The translations under genes and the position numbers were made by a program. 64,000 bases of DNA from Topomyia yanbarensis. Taxonomy: Eukaryota > Arthropoda > Insecta > Diptera > Culicidae. Location: contig NC_080671.1 of the NCBI RefSeq assembly GCF_030247195.1, forward strand, positions 415,596,044-415,660,043, in the 5' to 3' direction. The notes beneath the pieces were generated by a model. That model was not told the DNA's origin, did not search any database, and was given only the letters and a program-made list of their open reading frames with translations. Shown here in pieces: positions 46,561 to 59,765 of this stretch (position 1 is the stretch's first letter; every line of letters starts with the position of its first letter).

Positions 46561-49079
46561 CATGAAGTAAGAAAATAAGGAAGTGAAGTGAAAAATCTAG
46601 AAACCACGGAAGGAAGTATTGAAAAAACGTTTTTTTCAGAAGCTGAGTCTGGTTTTGTGAATGTGAATGACTTATGCGGTGTCGTCGTTATCGCCAGAGT
46701 GTGGAATGGAAGTTGTGCATTCCGGCTCGTATGGTTGCTTAGCTGTGGGATGACTACGTTTGCGCTTCGGAGCATTTTTGATATTTCTTTTCCTTCTCTT
46801 TTTCAATATTTTTCCCTTCTATTTTTCGATATTTTTTCGATTATATACTGCAATAGCACCCAAGGCTTGTATTACTGCCGTGCCCTTTTAAAACTAAGCC
46901 TAAACTAAAAAAAATGTGCACATTTGAAGAGAGACATTTGCACTAATGCGAAAAATAAATATTATCTCTCGGAAGAAATTATTTTATTTATTAATTAAAA
47001 AAAGAAATAAACAATTGGATTGAATTGATACAATTCTGATATTTTCAGATATATTTACTACTCTCAATGAGTTATAAAATATCTTAAAGATCCATGTATG
47101 ATATAATTGTTTTGAACAAACCAAGATACAATTAAAATACTTTAATTGAAAAGGGACTGATATGCAATAAAATAAGACCTGTGGGCACAGAATATGCGCG
47201 CTCAACTGACACCCCTAGACCGGCCTATTGTACGTTATCAGATATAAGGGCCTCTGCCACAAGCTGACACTAGACAGGCAATGAGACAGTAGACAGACGT
47301 TGAAGCAACAGGTAGCGCGAGATTAATTGGTATTTATATTGATCGTATTTCGACCTATTAAAACTTAAATTAAAATCATTCGTTTATTAAAGATAAACTT
47401 AGGACTAGAATACACCACACACGGATTAAAAAGTCTTACATAGAAAAGATATAAATAAGGTAAAAGTGAATTAAAATGAAATGTTACATGCTATACATCC
47501 TATCCTAAAATATATATTCCAACGTGGCTAGAGTGTGGAACGTCGGTTTAGAATATCTATCGGCCCAGGTACCGTTTCTACTAGCTAACAATAGATTATT
47601 TTAGATAGATTGATCACTGGTGCGAAGAGAAATATTAAATGTAAGTTACTACGATACATCTTAAAATTAACATATATAAAGAAGTTTATTGAATTAAAAC
47701 AGGTAATTTGTAACAACTGTTACAAACAACAGAACCGTTCTTTCTCTTCGCCGAAAACATCACAAGACCGATAAATTTTCTTTGCATAAAAATTTGATAT
47801 TCTTACAACTATCCAGGCATATTTTATATCAAACCGAGATATATATTTTGCTATTATATAATATATCGTTTTGATTTAATTTTGATGTGAATCTCTGATA
47901 GGGTAATTAACCAAGAACAACGTACCAAGTGAAAAGGTCACTAGATGGACAAGCTGCGAACAAACGATGAAGCTTGAAATTCTACGAGCAGCGTCAAATC
48001 TTCACTCGGGAATGTTGGTCGCATAGCCTCGTGAAGTTGGCAAAGGTTTCTTGGCGAATGAATAAAACATACTACCTATTTTATCACTGCATTTTTGATT
48101 GATGCTTTGCGGTTAGATTTGAGAAACCCTAGAAGGAATTTGGTCTACTGGTGCTCTTCGTGACTCCGCTGTTAGCTGAGCAATGTTACAAATTTCGGAA
48201 AACTTTGGTTAGAAGTTATTCAATAAACGTTCGATGGCTTTCCAAGTATTTAGTATATTCTTCGAATATGAAAATGAAATAGAACTCTAATCAAATCGGC
48301 AAACAGCTCGGGAGCAGTTTCGCGACCGAAGCCATTCGCTTCGGGAAACGAATAGAATAAAAAGCAACTGATGTGCTTCTTTATTGGTTGCTACAGCTTT
48401 GGCTCGCGTATGTTCGCAGCACCAGGTGGCTATGCATCATTTTCTAAGCAAACAGAAAGCATTTTAGCTGATGAAAGCTTTCTGGTGAATGGCGAATGAA
48501 CGGTTCGTGATACGATTTTTTCCGTAATTGGGAGTGAGTAGACCAGTTACACAGCAAAGGTCGGTCAGCGGACTAGCAACGGGAGCTAAGGAGCACAACT
48601 GCCGAGAAATTCTCAGCCCCAGCTAGCAGATAAATAGGAACGAGTAGCGCCAAGAAGGATAGGAAAGCGTATGAAGATGGTTGTAAAGAGATGTAAATCA
48701 TTATGGTCGACAGCTCCAGATAGGTTCGTGTCTCAATAGGTAATGATATTTGCAGCAGACCTAAGCAGGTCAAACATTCAAAAAAGCAGCAATGGATAAA
48801 ACATGAATGATTCGCACAAAATAAAAAGAGCAAGCGCACATTCCATACTGAAGCCATACCTAATGGTCGCTCTGGATGGATGAAGATTGCGTGCCAGTGC
48901 TGTAGTTGCGGTTAGTCACGGTGAGTCGGCAACTAACCAGCTCCTGGAATCGAAAAAAAAAATTTTTTTGAGCCAAAAAAAAATTCTATTGGCCTTATTA
49001 TTCTGGAAGGCAAATTTAATGATCCCTATGCTCGTAAAAAACATTCAGATAATTGGAATTTTGTGAATCTATTCAAACT
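46561..49079. other. Unassigned AT-rich region
   Basis: No gene or repeat family is recognised. At 48928-48941 GGCAACTAACCAGC nearly repeats the foldback end at 52672, noted separately. Frames are short and motif-free. Confidence 0.4.
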
Positions 49080-51985
49080 CATTGGGTATTGTCAAATTCC
49101 CTGCAGCGCTTGTATGATATTTTCATAACTCACATGGCGATCCCAGACTTTATGGGGCACTGGTATGATATTCTCATTGCTCGCAGAATACTCTCAGCTA
49201 CTTAAAAGCGCTAGTATGATATTCCATACCTCGCAGAGCGTTTCAACATTAGTTTGATACTTACAAGACGCTCCCAGATTCTCTCGGACGATAGCCTAAC
49301 ATTCCCATCGCTCGCAGGGCGCTTCCACACTCTCTGGGGCGCTAATGTGATATTTGCAAAACTCGCATGACGCTAGTATGATATTCCGATAGCTCGCAGG
49401 GTGCTCTCAGACTCACAGGGGCACTAGTCTGACATTTTCAAAGGTCGTAGGGTGCTCCGAGACCCTATGGGGTGCTATTGTAATATCCACATAGCTCGTA
49501 GAGCGCTTCCACACTCGCTAGGGTGCTATTATGATATTCTCATAGCTCGCTGGGCGCTCTCAGGCTCTCTAGGGCGCTAGTATGACTCTTTGGGGCGCAA
49601 GTATGATATTCACATAGCTCGCAGGGCGCTCTCAGATTCTCTCGAGTGGCAGTATAACATTCCCATAGCACGCTGGGCGCTCTCAAGCTCTCTAGGGTAG
49701 CCTTATATACTCATCGCTCGTAGGGCGCTCTTAGATTCTCTCTGGTGCCAGTATGATATTTCCATAGCTCGCAGGGCGCTAATCTGACATTCCCATAGTT
49801 CGTAGGGTGCTCTCAGATTCTCTGGGGTGCCAGTATGATATTCCCATAGCTCGGAGAATGCTTCCATACTCGCTAGGGCCCCAGTATGATATATAATATC
49901 ATAGCTCACAGGGCGCTCTCAAGCTCTTCAGGGCGCTAGTATGATATTCACAAAGTTCGTAGGGCGCTCTCAAAATCCCTTGAGCACCAGCATGACATTC
50001 CTCGCAGAGCGCTCTCAAACTCTCTAGGATATAATGAAACTCTCATCGTCCGCAGGGCGTTCTCAGATTCTCTCTAGCGACAGTATGATATCCCCCTAGC
50101 TCGCAGGGCGTTCCCAAACTCTCTGGGGCGATTGTCTGATATTCTCATTGTTCGCAGGGCGCTCTCAGATTCATTGGGGCGTTAGTCTAATATTCCGATA
50201 GTACGCAGGGCGCTATCAGATTCTCTCGTGCGCCAGTACGATATTCCTATAGCTCTCAAGGCACTCTCAGACTCAATAGGGCGCTATTCTGATATTTTCA
50301 TAGCTCGTAGGGCGCTCTCCAGCTATCTTGGGCGCTAGTATGACTTTATGGGGCGCTAGTATGGTGTTCACATTGCTCGTAGAGCGCTCTCAGATTCTCT
50401 CGACTGCCAGCATAATATTCCCATAGCTCGAATGGCGCTCCACAAACTCTTTAGGGCACTAGTCAGATATTTCCTTTGTTTGCAAGGCGCTCACAAATTT
50501 TCTGGAGCGATAGCATAATATTTCCATAGTTTGCAGGGCACTCTCAGATTCTCTCGTGCGCCGGTACGATATTCCCATAGCTCGCAGGGCATTCTAAAAC
50601 TCACTAGGGCGCTAGATTGTTATTCTCATAGCTTGCAGGGCGCTCTCAAGCTCTCTAGGGCGCTAATATGACTCTATGAGGTGCTAGGATGATATTTACA
50701 TAACTCGCAGCCAGCATATCATGCTTGGGCTCTCAGATTCTCTCTAGCGCCAGCATGATATTCCCACAGCTCGCAGGGCACTCTCGAACTCACTAGGAGT
50801 TAGTTTGATATTCTCATTGTTCGTAGAACGCTTTCGGACTCTCTGGGGCGCTAGTATGATATTCCCATAGCTCGGAGAGCGCTTCCTTGCTCGCTGGGCG
50901 CTAGTATAATATTCTCATAGCTCGCAGGGCGATCTCAAGCTGTCTAGGGCGCTAATATGACTATGGGGCGCTAATATGATATTAACATAGCTCGCGAGGC
51001 GCTCTCAGATTCTCTCAAGCGCCAGCATGATATTCCCATAGCTCGCAGGACGCTCTCGAACTTTCTTGGGCGCTAGTTCGATATTCTCTTAGTTTGCAGG
51101 GCGCTCACGAGTTCTCTGGAGTGCTAGCATAATATTCCCATAATTTACAGGGCACTGTCAGATTCTCTTGTGCGCCAGTACGATATTCCCATAGCTCGCA
51201 GAGAACTCTTAAACTCACTAGGGTGCTAGTTCATTATTCTCGTAGCTCTCTAGGGCGCTAGTATAAATGTATGGTGAGCTAGTATGGTATTCCCATAGCT
51301 CGCAGGGTGCTCTCAGATTCTCTCGAGCGTCAGTATGATATTCTCACAGTACGCAGGGCGCTCTCAAACAGTTTAGGGCGGTAGTCCGATATTTTCATAG
51401 TTTGCAGGGCGCTCACAGATTCTTTGGGGTGTTAGTCTAATCTTCCTATAGTTCGCAGGGCGCTCTCGGATTCTCTCGTGCGCCAGTACGATATTCCCAT
51501 CCTAAGTAGCTTTTCTAGTTTTATATCACACTACAAGTGCATTCTAAGTTTTAAGAAGGGCTTCAAGAGTGCCATAAAACCTCGGTTGTTACTAGGGATA
51601 GCTCGCATGGCGCTCCCAAACTCTCTAGCGCGCCAGTCTGATGTTTTCTAAGTTTCTAGGGCGCCCACAAATTATCTGGAGCGCTAGCATAATATTTTCA
51701 TTGGTTTCAGGGCACTCTCAGATTCTCTCGTGCGCCTGTACGATATTCCCATAGCTCGAAGGGCACTCTCAAACTCTCTAGGGCGCTAGTCCGATATTCT
51801 CTTAGCTTGCAGGACGCTCACGAGTTCTCTGGAGCGCTAGCATGATATTCCCATAGTTTGCATGGCACTCTCAGATTCTCTCGTGCGCCAGTACGATATT
51901 CCCATAGCTCGCAGGGCATTCTCAAACTCACTAGGGTGCTAGTCTGATATTCTCATAGCTCTCTAGTGCGCTAGTATACAATAAA
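49080..51985. repeat. 51-bp minisatellite, about 2.9 kb
   Basis: Degenerate tandem units of about 51 bp have the core CAGTATGATATTCCCATAGC, then TCGCAGGGCGCTCTCAGA and TTCTCTGGGGCGC. Roughly 55 units are present, with frequent partial units (missing the CTCGCAGGGCG part) and base substitutions. A 97-bp foreign insert splits a unit at 51501-51597. The array is GC-richer than the flanks. No conserved frame runs through it. Confidence 0.92.
51501..51597. mobile_element. 97-bp insert in the minisatellite
   Basis: A unit reading TATTCCCAT is interrupted by CCTAAGTAGC...TTACTAGGG and then resumes ATAGCTCGC. The AT is present on both sides, and the insert ends are loosely inverted (CCTAAGTA and TACTAGGG). 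A very small MITE or filler DNA are both possible. Confidence 0.4.
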
Positions 51986-52667
51986 AGCAACGTTCAATTT
52001 TTAAAATAACAAAATGAAATTATTTAGCTCATTCACTAAAAAAATAAAGAAGTTTTCACCTTCATCGTTAAGGGATTATATACAAAGTTGGAACTCAAAA
52101 AATCGCAAAAAAAATTATTGAATATTCTGAAAGTACACACTTTTAAAAATTTATGTGCGAAATTTTATCCAGATCGGAGAACTAGATTTCAAACTATAGT
52201 CGGTTCGCAGCGCGCTGGTTCACTCGCAAATGAAGTTGACACAAAAATTTAAACGCAATTATCTCGGAACTAAGTTTTTTGAAAAGTACCGTTGCGGTAA
52301 AAGTGATATCGCAAAAACTTCGATTTTCATATATATTTTTTTTGAATTGTTTGTATTTTCAACTAATACACATGTACTTGAACGGTTGCTTTTCCATCCA
52401 AAAATTATAAATTTTTTTGCAATGAATTTTTGGTTAAAACTCCGTTTTTTGAACAACATGATTTTTTTGCAGGAAATTCTTTTTTATTGGGAAACCGCTC
52501 CGTTCAAGTTCACCACAATACATTTTTCTTAAATAATCAGTTTACTTTTTTGATTTCAGTCACCTCTACCGCTCATTTTCCGGTCCACTTTACGTATAGT
52601 GGCTTCATAGTTTTCGTACCCCATCAATATCGTTGCGCCCCATCCAGGTTGTTGCGCCCCAGCTTTA
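51986..52667. other. Unassigned spacer
   Basis: AT-rich sequence; the last 100 bp contain two TTGCGCCCCA-type words. Frames up to 100 codons have no motif. Confidence 0.4.
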
Positions 52668-52719
52668 AATTGGCGACTAACCAGCAAATACACTAAGGTT
52701 TTTTTTACACGGGGGATAC

Positions 52720-52905
52720 GTACCGTGCAAAAAAACCGCGTTAATTGCGAAATCCGTGTAAAAAAAACCGCGTTAATTGCGAAATCCGTGTAAAAAAACC
52801 GCGTTAATTGCGAAATCCGTGTAAAAAAAACCGTGTTAATTCAGAAAACCGTGCAAAAAAAACCGCGTTAATTCCGAAAATCGTGCAAAAAAACCGCGTT
52901 ACATT
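52720..52905. repeat. Tandem CCGCGTTAATTGCGAAA units
   Basis: Five to six tandem units of about 32 bp: CCGCGTTAATTGCGAAATCC, then GTGTAAAAAAA. Later units change to CCGTGTTAATTCAGAAAACC. The mirrored set lies at 56010-56255. Confidence 0.85.
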
Positions 52906-53626
52906 AAATGCAAAAGACTTAGACGATTTTAGGAAAAGGGATGATTTCGGAGTTTTATCAAAAATGTTCTAAGTCCTTTTGAAGGCAAAAGACTTAGACG
53001 ATTTTTGAACAGGTTTTTTTTGCACGGATTATGCAAGTAGCACGGTTTTTGCTTTTTCCAATTCCTTAGGTTTTTGGAAAAGTGGAAACGTCGGATCTTG
53101 AGGTTTCCTTTTGTCCCGCACTTTAACAATATGGTTGTTTTCGGTACAGTGTTAACGAGTAGGCACCAAATATCGATGCCTGAGGCCATTTGGAATACCA
53201 AGATGACGACTTCCGGTCTAACAGAATTTTCAATAACCCAATCAGTATGCATATTTTCCGAGCGGGCCTAATGAGCGCATGATAGAGATCAATGTCTGAG
53301 GCCATTTTGAAATACAACATTGAGACTATCGGCTTAGCGATATTCTGTATAACTCACAACATGGAGTGTTTTGGAACTGGATTGACAAATATGCAGTTGC
53401 CAGAGGTCTGAGTATAAATATCCAGCGTAAAACAAAAAGATACATTTATTTTTGTATATTTTGCATTTATAAGATAAGAAAAATGTGCTCATGAATGGAT
53501 TTACTCGAATTTGAGTTGGTTCGTCTGCTAGAGCTCATCGAGCGAATCTTCATGCGAGACTCAAAGTCGAATCAAAAAGCTGACATAATCAGGGGGAAAT
53601 AATAAAATCAGGTCTTCGCTGTATTA

Positions 53627-54745
53627 TTAAGGGGGGCGTCTGGTGTAAAGTGCTCAAACCGAAAGTTATTTTAGTTTACGATTTTGAAGGCAAGGAAACA
53701 ATGCATCTTTTATGTAATGTTAAGCTTTAAATTTGTACGTTTATTCTGTACGAAAAAAATATTTGCACGGCCTTATTCTGCGCGGCGTGTGACGTGAGAC
53801 GACGAAACTCACCTCACTTTACGTGACTTTTTTTTTTTTGACTTTTTGATTCTGAGAGTCGACTCGGGTGAGGTGAGATTCCTCATTGCGGTTAAATGGG
53901 AGTCTCACGTCACCCGAAGTGACTCTTCAGAATTGGGTGAAGTCACGTAGAGTGAGGTGAGATTAGTCGTCTCACGTCACACGCCGCGCAGAATAGGGTC
54001 GGCAGCCACGCAGAGCCACACATACGAGCGTTCCAAGAGTAGACGTCCAACCATTTCCACGTCGAGGAGCGCCGCGGCTAACACGATGACTCTTGATTAA
54101 AAAGGTTTGACACAGGAAATTAAGTAAAATTTGTAAAGCTTAGACTTGTAGTTACTCGATGAACCCAAAAAAAGTTCGAGTTTAGGAAAATGGCTTCATG
54201 TAAACCGAAAAATCTCATATTTTTCTGTAAAATTCGTGCACTTTTCTTCAAAATAATAGAGAGAACCATTTTTTCATTCTGTTTTCTGTGGTTCACCGAC
54301 AGGCTACACATATTGTGCATTTTCATAAAAAAATCAAGTCAATTCTTTGATTAGTTTTTGAGTTATCCTGTTCACCAATTTGAAAAACGCGGTTTCGAAA
54401 AAACGCTATTAAAGGATACTCCATATCAAATTGCATCACGGAAAAAATGACGTGGAAAACAATCCATTTGGTATTTTCTCTTAAAAATTTGGGTGGAAGT
54501 AGTTTAAATTGTATTGTTCACACAGTATTTTTATCGCTGTCAGTCTTAAGAAAATTGTTGCCGATAGATTGAAATCTGCGTGTGTCACAGCAAATACGCG
54601 CGAGGAATGCATGGCTGTTTAAAATAAAAGAAGTTCAGCGTGGTCACCGAGATTGCGGGAGACTATTCTAGAGGCTCAATACTAACAATTAAGCGGATAA
54701 AAAAGAAGTCGATTTTTTTGCCCACTACACCAGACGCCCCCTTAA
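53627..54745. mobile_element. 1.1-kb TTAA-flanked MITE
   Basis: The body is 53631-54741. Both ends read GGGGGCGTCTGGTGTA inward (the left end has one extra G), and TTAA stands on each side (53627-53630, 54742-54745). The ends start with G rather than the CCC of classic piggyBac, so the family is uncertain. A smaller palindromic element sits inside (53769-54000). No transposase frame. Confidence 0.8.
53769..54000. mobile_element. Nested palindromic MITE, about 230 bp
   Basis: The left arm CCTTATTCTGCGCGGCGTGT, then GACGTGAGACGAC and CTCACCTCACTTTACGTGAC, is mirrored by GTCACGTAGAGTGAGGTGAG, GTCGTCTCACGTCAC and ACGCCGCGCAGAATAGGG. Arms of about 60 bp and a loop of about 110 bp. Flanking direct repeat not clear. 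Confidence 0.75.
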
Positions 54746-55204
54746 GATGAATGAGATGTACACTAAAGCAGAGATGATGCTTATAGAGATGCGCGAAGAC
54801 TGAAGCCAAAAGTTCCAAACGAACCCAAAACAACGGTTCCAAACTAGCAATGTAAACAAATATGGCGGATTTAGGAAGTAATGTGTGGGGAGTATCGAGA
54901 TTGAAATGAAAAGAAATGCATGTCTGCATCCTGCATCCTCGATACATTTTTTCTAGTGCAACGAAAAACATGTAGACAGGCTCAGTAACGTAAATCAATG
55001 CGTTTCCAAGTTACATGATTGAGTATTGTGGGAAATATTTCGAAAAAGGAATTCGCCAAGCATTCATTAAAACTACAAGTCACTCGCTGTTTACACAATA
55101 TTCCTGGTTGCCAAAACTAGCAGACAAATAATTTGTAAAACCGTGCAGCCAAATTTACTGTTTTTCTCGCCGCGTGTCTTTATATTTAAAACATCGTCTT
55201 GGCA

Positions 55205-55870
55205 CTAAAATAGAAGTCACCATCTTAGATGAAAACATGACTTCCGGAATTGACATCCGGTATCTATTCATTAACGCTATTACAAAAATTCTCACATTGT
55301 TGTGGTAACTGAAAATTTTACTAAACCGAAGTAGCCATCTTGATTTTCGAAATGGTCTCAGACATTGATATTTGGTACCTACTCGTCAAGCCCGTTCCAA
55401 AAATACTCATATTGATTGGGCTTTGGAGAATTCCACAGAACCGGAAGTCGCCATCTTGAATTTCAATATGGCACCAGACATCGATATCTAGCGTCTATTC
55501 GTCAATTCCATTCCAAAAATACCCATATTGATTCGATTTTAGAGAATTCCAATGAACCTGAAGTCGCCATCTTGGTTTTCCAAATGGCCTCTGACACTGA
55601 TCTCTATCATGCGCTCTATTAGGCCCGCTCTGAAAATATGCATGCTGATTGGGTTATAGAGAATTCCACTGACCCGGAAGTCGCCTTCTTGGTCTTTAAA
55701 ATGTCCTTAAACATCGATATCTGACGTCCACTCATCAATCCCGTTCCAAAAATATCCATATTGATGGGGTTTCAGAGAATTCCACTGAACCGGAAGTCGC
55801 CATCTTGGTTTTCTAAATGGCCTCAGACATGAACATTTGGCATCTACTCGTTAATGCTGTTCCAAAAGCA
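55205..55870. repeat. Tandem 116-bp repeats with GGAAGTCGCCATCTTG core
   Basis: About six units spaced 112-118 bp, each with GGAAGTCGCCATCTTGG, AATGGCCTCAGACAT, CGATATCTGGC and ATATTGATTGGGTTT-type words. Two diverged units in reverse orientation occur in the left arm at 53110-53360. Confidence 0.85.
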
Positions 55871-57226
55871 ATCACTTCCACTTTTCCAAAAATCTTCGAA
55901 ATTCTTTGCATTCAAAATGGAAAAGCAGAAACCGTGTAAATTTCAAAATCCGTGCAAAAAAAACTTGGTCAAAAACCGTCTAAGTCTTTTGCCTTCATAA
56001 GGATTTTTGCTAAAACCGTGTTAATTGCGAAATCCGCGCAAAAAAAAATGATCAAAAATCGTCTAAGTTTTTTGCCTCCAAAAGGACTTAAAACATTTTT
56101 GCGAAACCCGTGCAAAAATTTTTTTTGAGAAATCGTCTAAGTCTTTTGCCTTTAAAAGGACTTAGAATATTTTTGCGAAAAACCGTGTTAATTGCGAAAA
56201 CCGTGCAAAAAAAACCGTGCAAAAAAAACCGTGCTAATTGCGAAAACCGTGTAAAAAACCGATTTAATCCACCTATCAGTGAGATGAGACATTTCTTACA
56301 CGTATCACTGTTGTATTATTCATTAGCTTGCCGATCACACGCTAAATTTACGAACAACTAGATGTGAGATGTGCACGAATAACGCTTCGAATAAACGGAT
56401 TAAATTAAAGAAAAATAATAAAACAAAACAAAATTTAAAATAACAAAGTTATTCATAAAATGGACAGAATGGTTAACATAAATCAAATTAATAAAATAAA
56501 TAAGTCAAATTAGCTCAAATTAAAATTAGACGATATTAAAACGTAATGAAATTAAGAGAGTAAATTAAATTGTTTCAGGATAAAAGCTATCATACAATAA
56601 CATAAAGGACTGGCTAAACCGAATTGATAAAATTAAGAAACTGAATAAAATATGTGAACTGGGAAAAACTAACCATTAATAAAATGATTGAAATAAATAA
56701 TATGAATAAAACCATAAAAAATTGGAATAATAAAATAAATAATATGAATAATATGGATTAAATTAACTCTCATACATAATTTTCTAGCACATATAGGGTT
56801 CCAAAACCGTTTTTCTTAAAATTGTTAGAGTAAAGAAAGACGAAAAACCTGTTTTGATCAAGATAGATGCTTCTCTAGCAGTGTTAGAAGCTGCTGAATT
56901 TTTACATACCAATCCTTAATACACATCTCCTGCAAAGTTTTCAATAGTTCGTTTGGGCAGAAAAGGTAGCCGAAAGCAGTCCAAATTAATAAGATTTATC
57001 AGTTTTCAAAAATAGTTGAAGAAAACGAAGATATATCAAAATATAGTTTTTCACTCATAACTGAAAATGTCTCTGGCAGCACTGCTCCAGTGAAATCCAA
57101 TCAGAGCAATTGCAATAACTTCAGTTATAGGGATCTTTCTTGTAACTATTAGCGCTTAAATAAACGGCGATTGTCACAATTATTAGTTTTACTTTTTTGT
57201 GAAGAAATCTTGTCCAACCCCAAAGT

Positions 57227-57311
57227 TATACTGCCCATGAACGCATATTTGTCCCGTTTTCTATGGGATTTCCTATCTTTATGGGACTGATTTGCAAGCA
57301 TGGGCAGTATA
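57227..57311. mobile_element. 77-bp mini-MITE with CTGCCCATG ends
   Basis: CTGCCCATGAACGCATATTT at the left and CATGGGCAG at the right form terminal inverted repeats (body 57231-57307), flanked by TATA on both sides. TA-type target and tiny size fit a mariner-related MITE. Confidence 0.65.
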
Positions 57312-58983
57312 GCTATTTGAAAATGTTGTTGTTCATAAATAACAGGATAAACAGAGAGTTAATAAAATCAATAAAATGAATGGAATGAATAAAATAAACA
57401 AAATGAAGAATTTTTATCACAATAAAAATGTTTTCTGTCTATACTTTTTATCATTTTTCCATTTTGTTTGTTTTTAAGCAATTAACTTATTAAAATGAAA
57501 AAATCAGCGATATTAAAAAGTAATAGAATTAATAGAAGAAATTATATTGTGTCTAATTAATGCTCTAGATGAAATGAATAAAGTGAATGACTGAACAAAA
57601 TTAGTCAGATTATTAAAATGAATAAAAGTGTGAACCGGAAAAATATCAGAAAAAAATATTAGAAAAAAGTGAATAAAACTAAATTAAATGAATAATTCGA
57701 ATAAGATACATAAGATAATAAATTGATCGGAATGCATACAAAGAATTAAATGAATACAATAGATAAAATTAGGTCACATAAACAAAATAAATAAAAACAA
57801 TGCTAAATGAAAAAAATCTTTGCAATGAAATGATCATATATTTATTATTAGTCAAATATTTAAAATGCAAAAAATAAACCAAACGAATATAATACATTAA
57901 AGGAATGAGCTGGAAAAAATGAGAATATACAATAATATTTTAAGAAAGTTATTGAAATGAAGAAAATGAATAAAACGAATTTCACGAATTCCAAAACCAT
58001 TGTTTTAGAATATTCTGAAATGTTTGTGAAAATCCCATTGCAAAGAGCACGTTTTCGTTCTTCTTTTCTTGACGGAATTTTTAGGATTATCTGGTGTTTC
58101 TACTTTATTGCTGGTCCTTAATTAGTCATCAGAAAATCTAGAAATCAGGAATTTGTTTTGGAATTAAAAGATATCTTTTTGGTTACAGACATCTGAAAAA
58201 TGATTTTGTATAGAAGGGAATTTTCAGGTCCAGTATTTTAACGCGTAATTAGAAATAGTAAACTGAGAAAAGGCCACCTGTAAATAGTATTCATTCGCAT
58301 TGAAATATCTAGAAAAGAATGTCAAGTGTCCAGGCTATGTTGGTAATTATATTATTGTCGATGGCATAAAACTCGTACATGCAGTCGATTACAATGCAGT
58401 CTTTTCCACCCATCCTTATTACTTGCGAATTGTTTCGTTCTGAACTCTCGTTCTGGAGATATGGGTAAATGAGTCCTATACAAAGCAATACCATTGCAAA
58501 GAAATGGTTCAAACTACCAGAATAATTATTTAAATTCATCGAAAAGCCAATTAGTATTGAAAGTGCCCCTGGACTGCTTTGAGACACGAACATTCTTGAA
58601 ATTACATGTCGTATTTTTTCGCAAAAAATATGCTTTTAGTAACATTGATCATGAAAAATGTATATTGGGGTTTTCAGTTCAACTCAGTGTCAGTTGTGAG
58701 GAATGGTAAGTTATGGTTAGAGCTGTGACATTATTTTTGTTTATAGTGCGAAATTTTGATTCCTTACATCTTTATTTTCAATAATGCAACTGATAAATTT
58801 TCACTACAATTTTGTTATTCAAAAATACAGTTGCTCTTGGTGATGCTACGAGTATAATATGAATATGAATTTTATTAGAAATCTATTTTCTCACTACTAG
58901 GAGGATTACTTGATGTATTCATATACCATCCAACGTTTATCTCACGAGTGAACGCATTGCTCAATCCAGCGGGTAAATACATC

Positions 58984-59171
58984 AACTCTGGACAATGAGG
59001 GTTGATGTAGCGTAGTTGGTAAATCGATTGCCTTGTACGCAGCGCACCTGGGTTCGTGTCCCGACCCCGCACATAGGGTTAGAAATTTTTCATAAAAAAA
59101 TTTCTAACCCGAAGAGGCGAATGACCTTAAGGTTAAAACCTCTATAATCGAAATAAAAAAACTCTGGGCAA
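58984..59171 (+). mobile_element. tRNA-derived SINE, copy 2
   Basis: The body is 58996-59159, flanked by AACTCTGGACAA and AACTCTGGGCAA (one mismatch). A box TAGCGTAGTTGG at 59008-59019; B box GGTTCGTGTCC at 59051-59061, one base off the copy at 44.9 kb. It ends AATCGAAATAAAAAA. Same family as copy 1 in the opposite orientation. Confidence 0.9.
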
Positions 59172-59721
59172 ATTTGCACTTTGAAGTGACATTATTTTGT
59201 CTTTGAAATGAACTTGCTTATTAATTTTTGAGAAATAGGTAATTGATTATTAAGTAAATTCACAAAATGTTTTCGGAATCAAAATCCTTGAATCACGCAG
59301 ATGTGTTTGCATACCCGGATATTCAAAATCGGTTTAGTTTTGACCCTAAAAAACCAGTAAAGCAATACTCTGTATGGAACGGTCTCATTTTTCATTAGTG
59401 GAAATTGGTAAGCGAAGAATGAAAATACAAAATGTTTAATATTTCCGCCGCTCCTGAACGGATTTTGACAATCTTTAGCTTGTTAGAAAGGTATTTTCAT
59501 AAGCTTTTTGTTTTTGTTTACTTCACGCGATATAGTTGCCTTGTTCGAATGTTATTCGCTTCAAACCAGCCCTGGTTTGACCAAATTACCCATATATCAG
59601 AAAGTAAACAACATATCGAAAAACAAAAATAATAGTGTCAAATGGGAGCGATAGGCCTTTTATTTGAAACTAGTTTCATTAAGATCGGTTCAACCATTGC
59701 TGAGATAATTACATGACATTT

Positions 59722-59765
59722 CTTACATACATACATACACACATACACACACACACACACATACA
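59722..59765. repeat. CA/CATA simple repeat
   Basis: A CATACATACACACATACACACACA-like run, the complement of the GT run that follows the head block in the other copies of the composite repeat. Confidence 0.8.

Noticed and set aside
49080..51985. CRISPR-like array
   Set aside because: The units are contiguous 51-bp repeats with no unique spacers, and the genome is eukaryotic.
58309..58593. 94-codon minus-strand frame with hydrophobic segments
   Set aside because: It is inside an AT-rich repeat segment, without family motif, and hydrophobic runs are expected from T-rich DNA.
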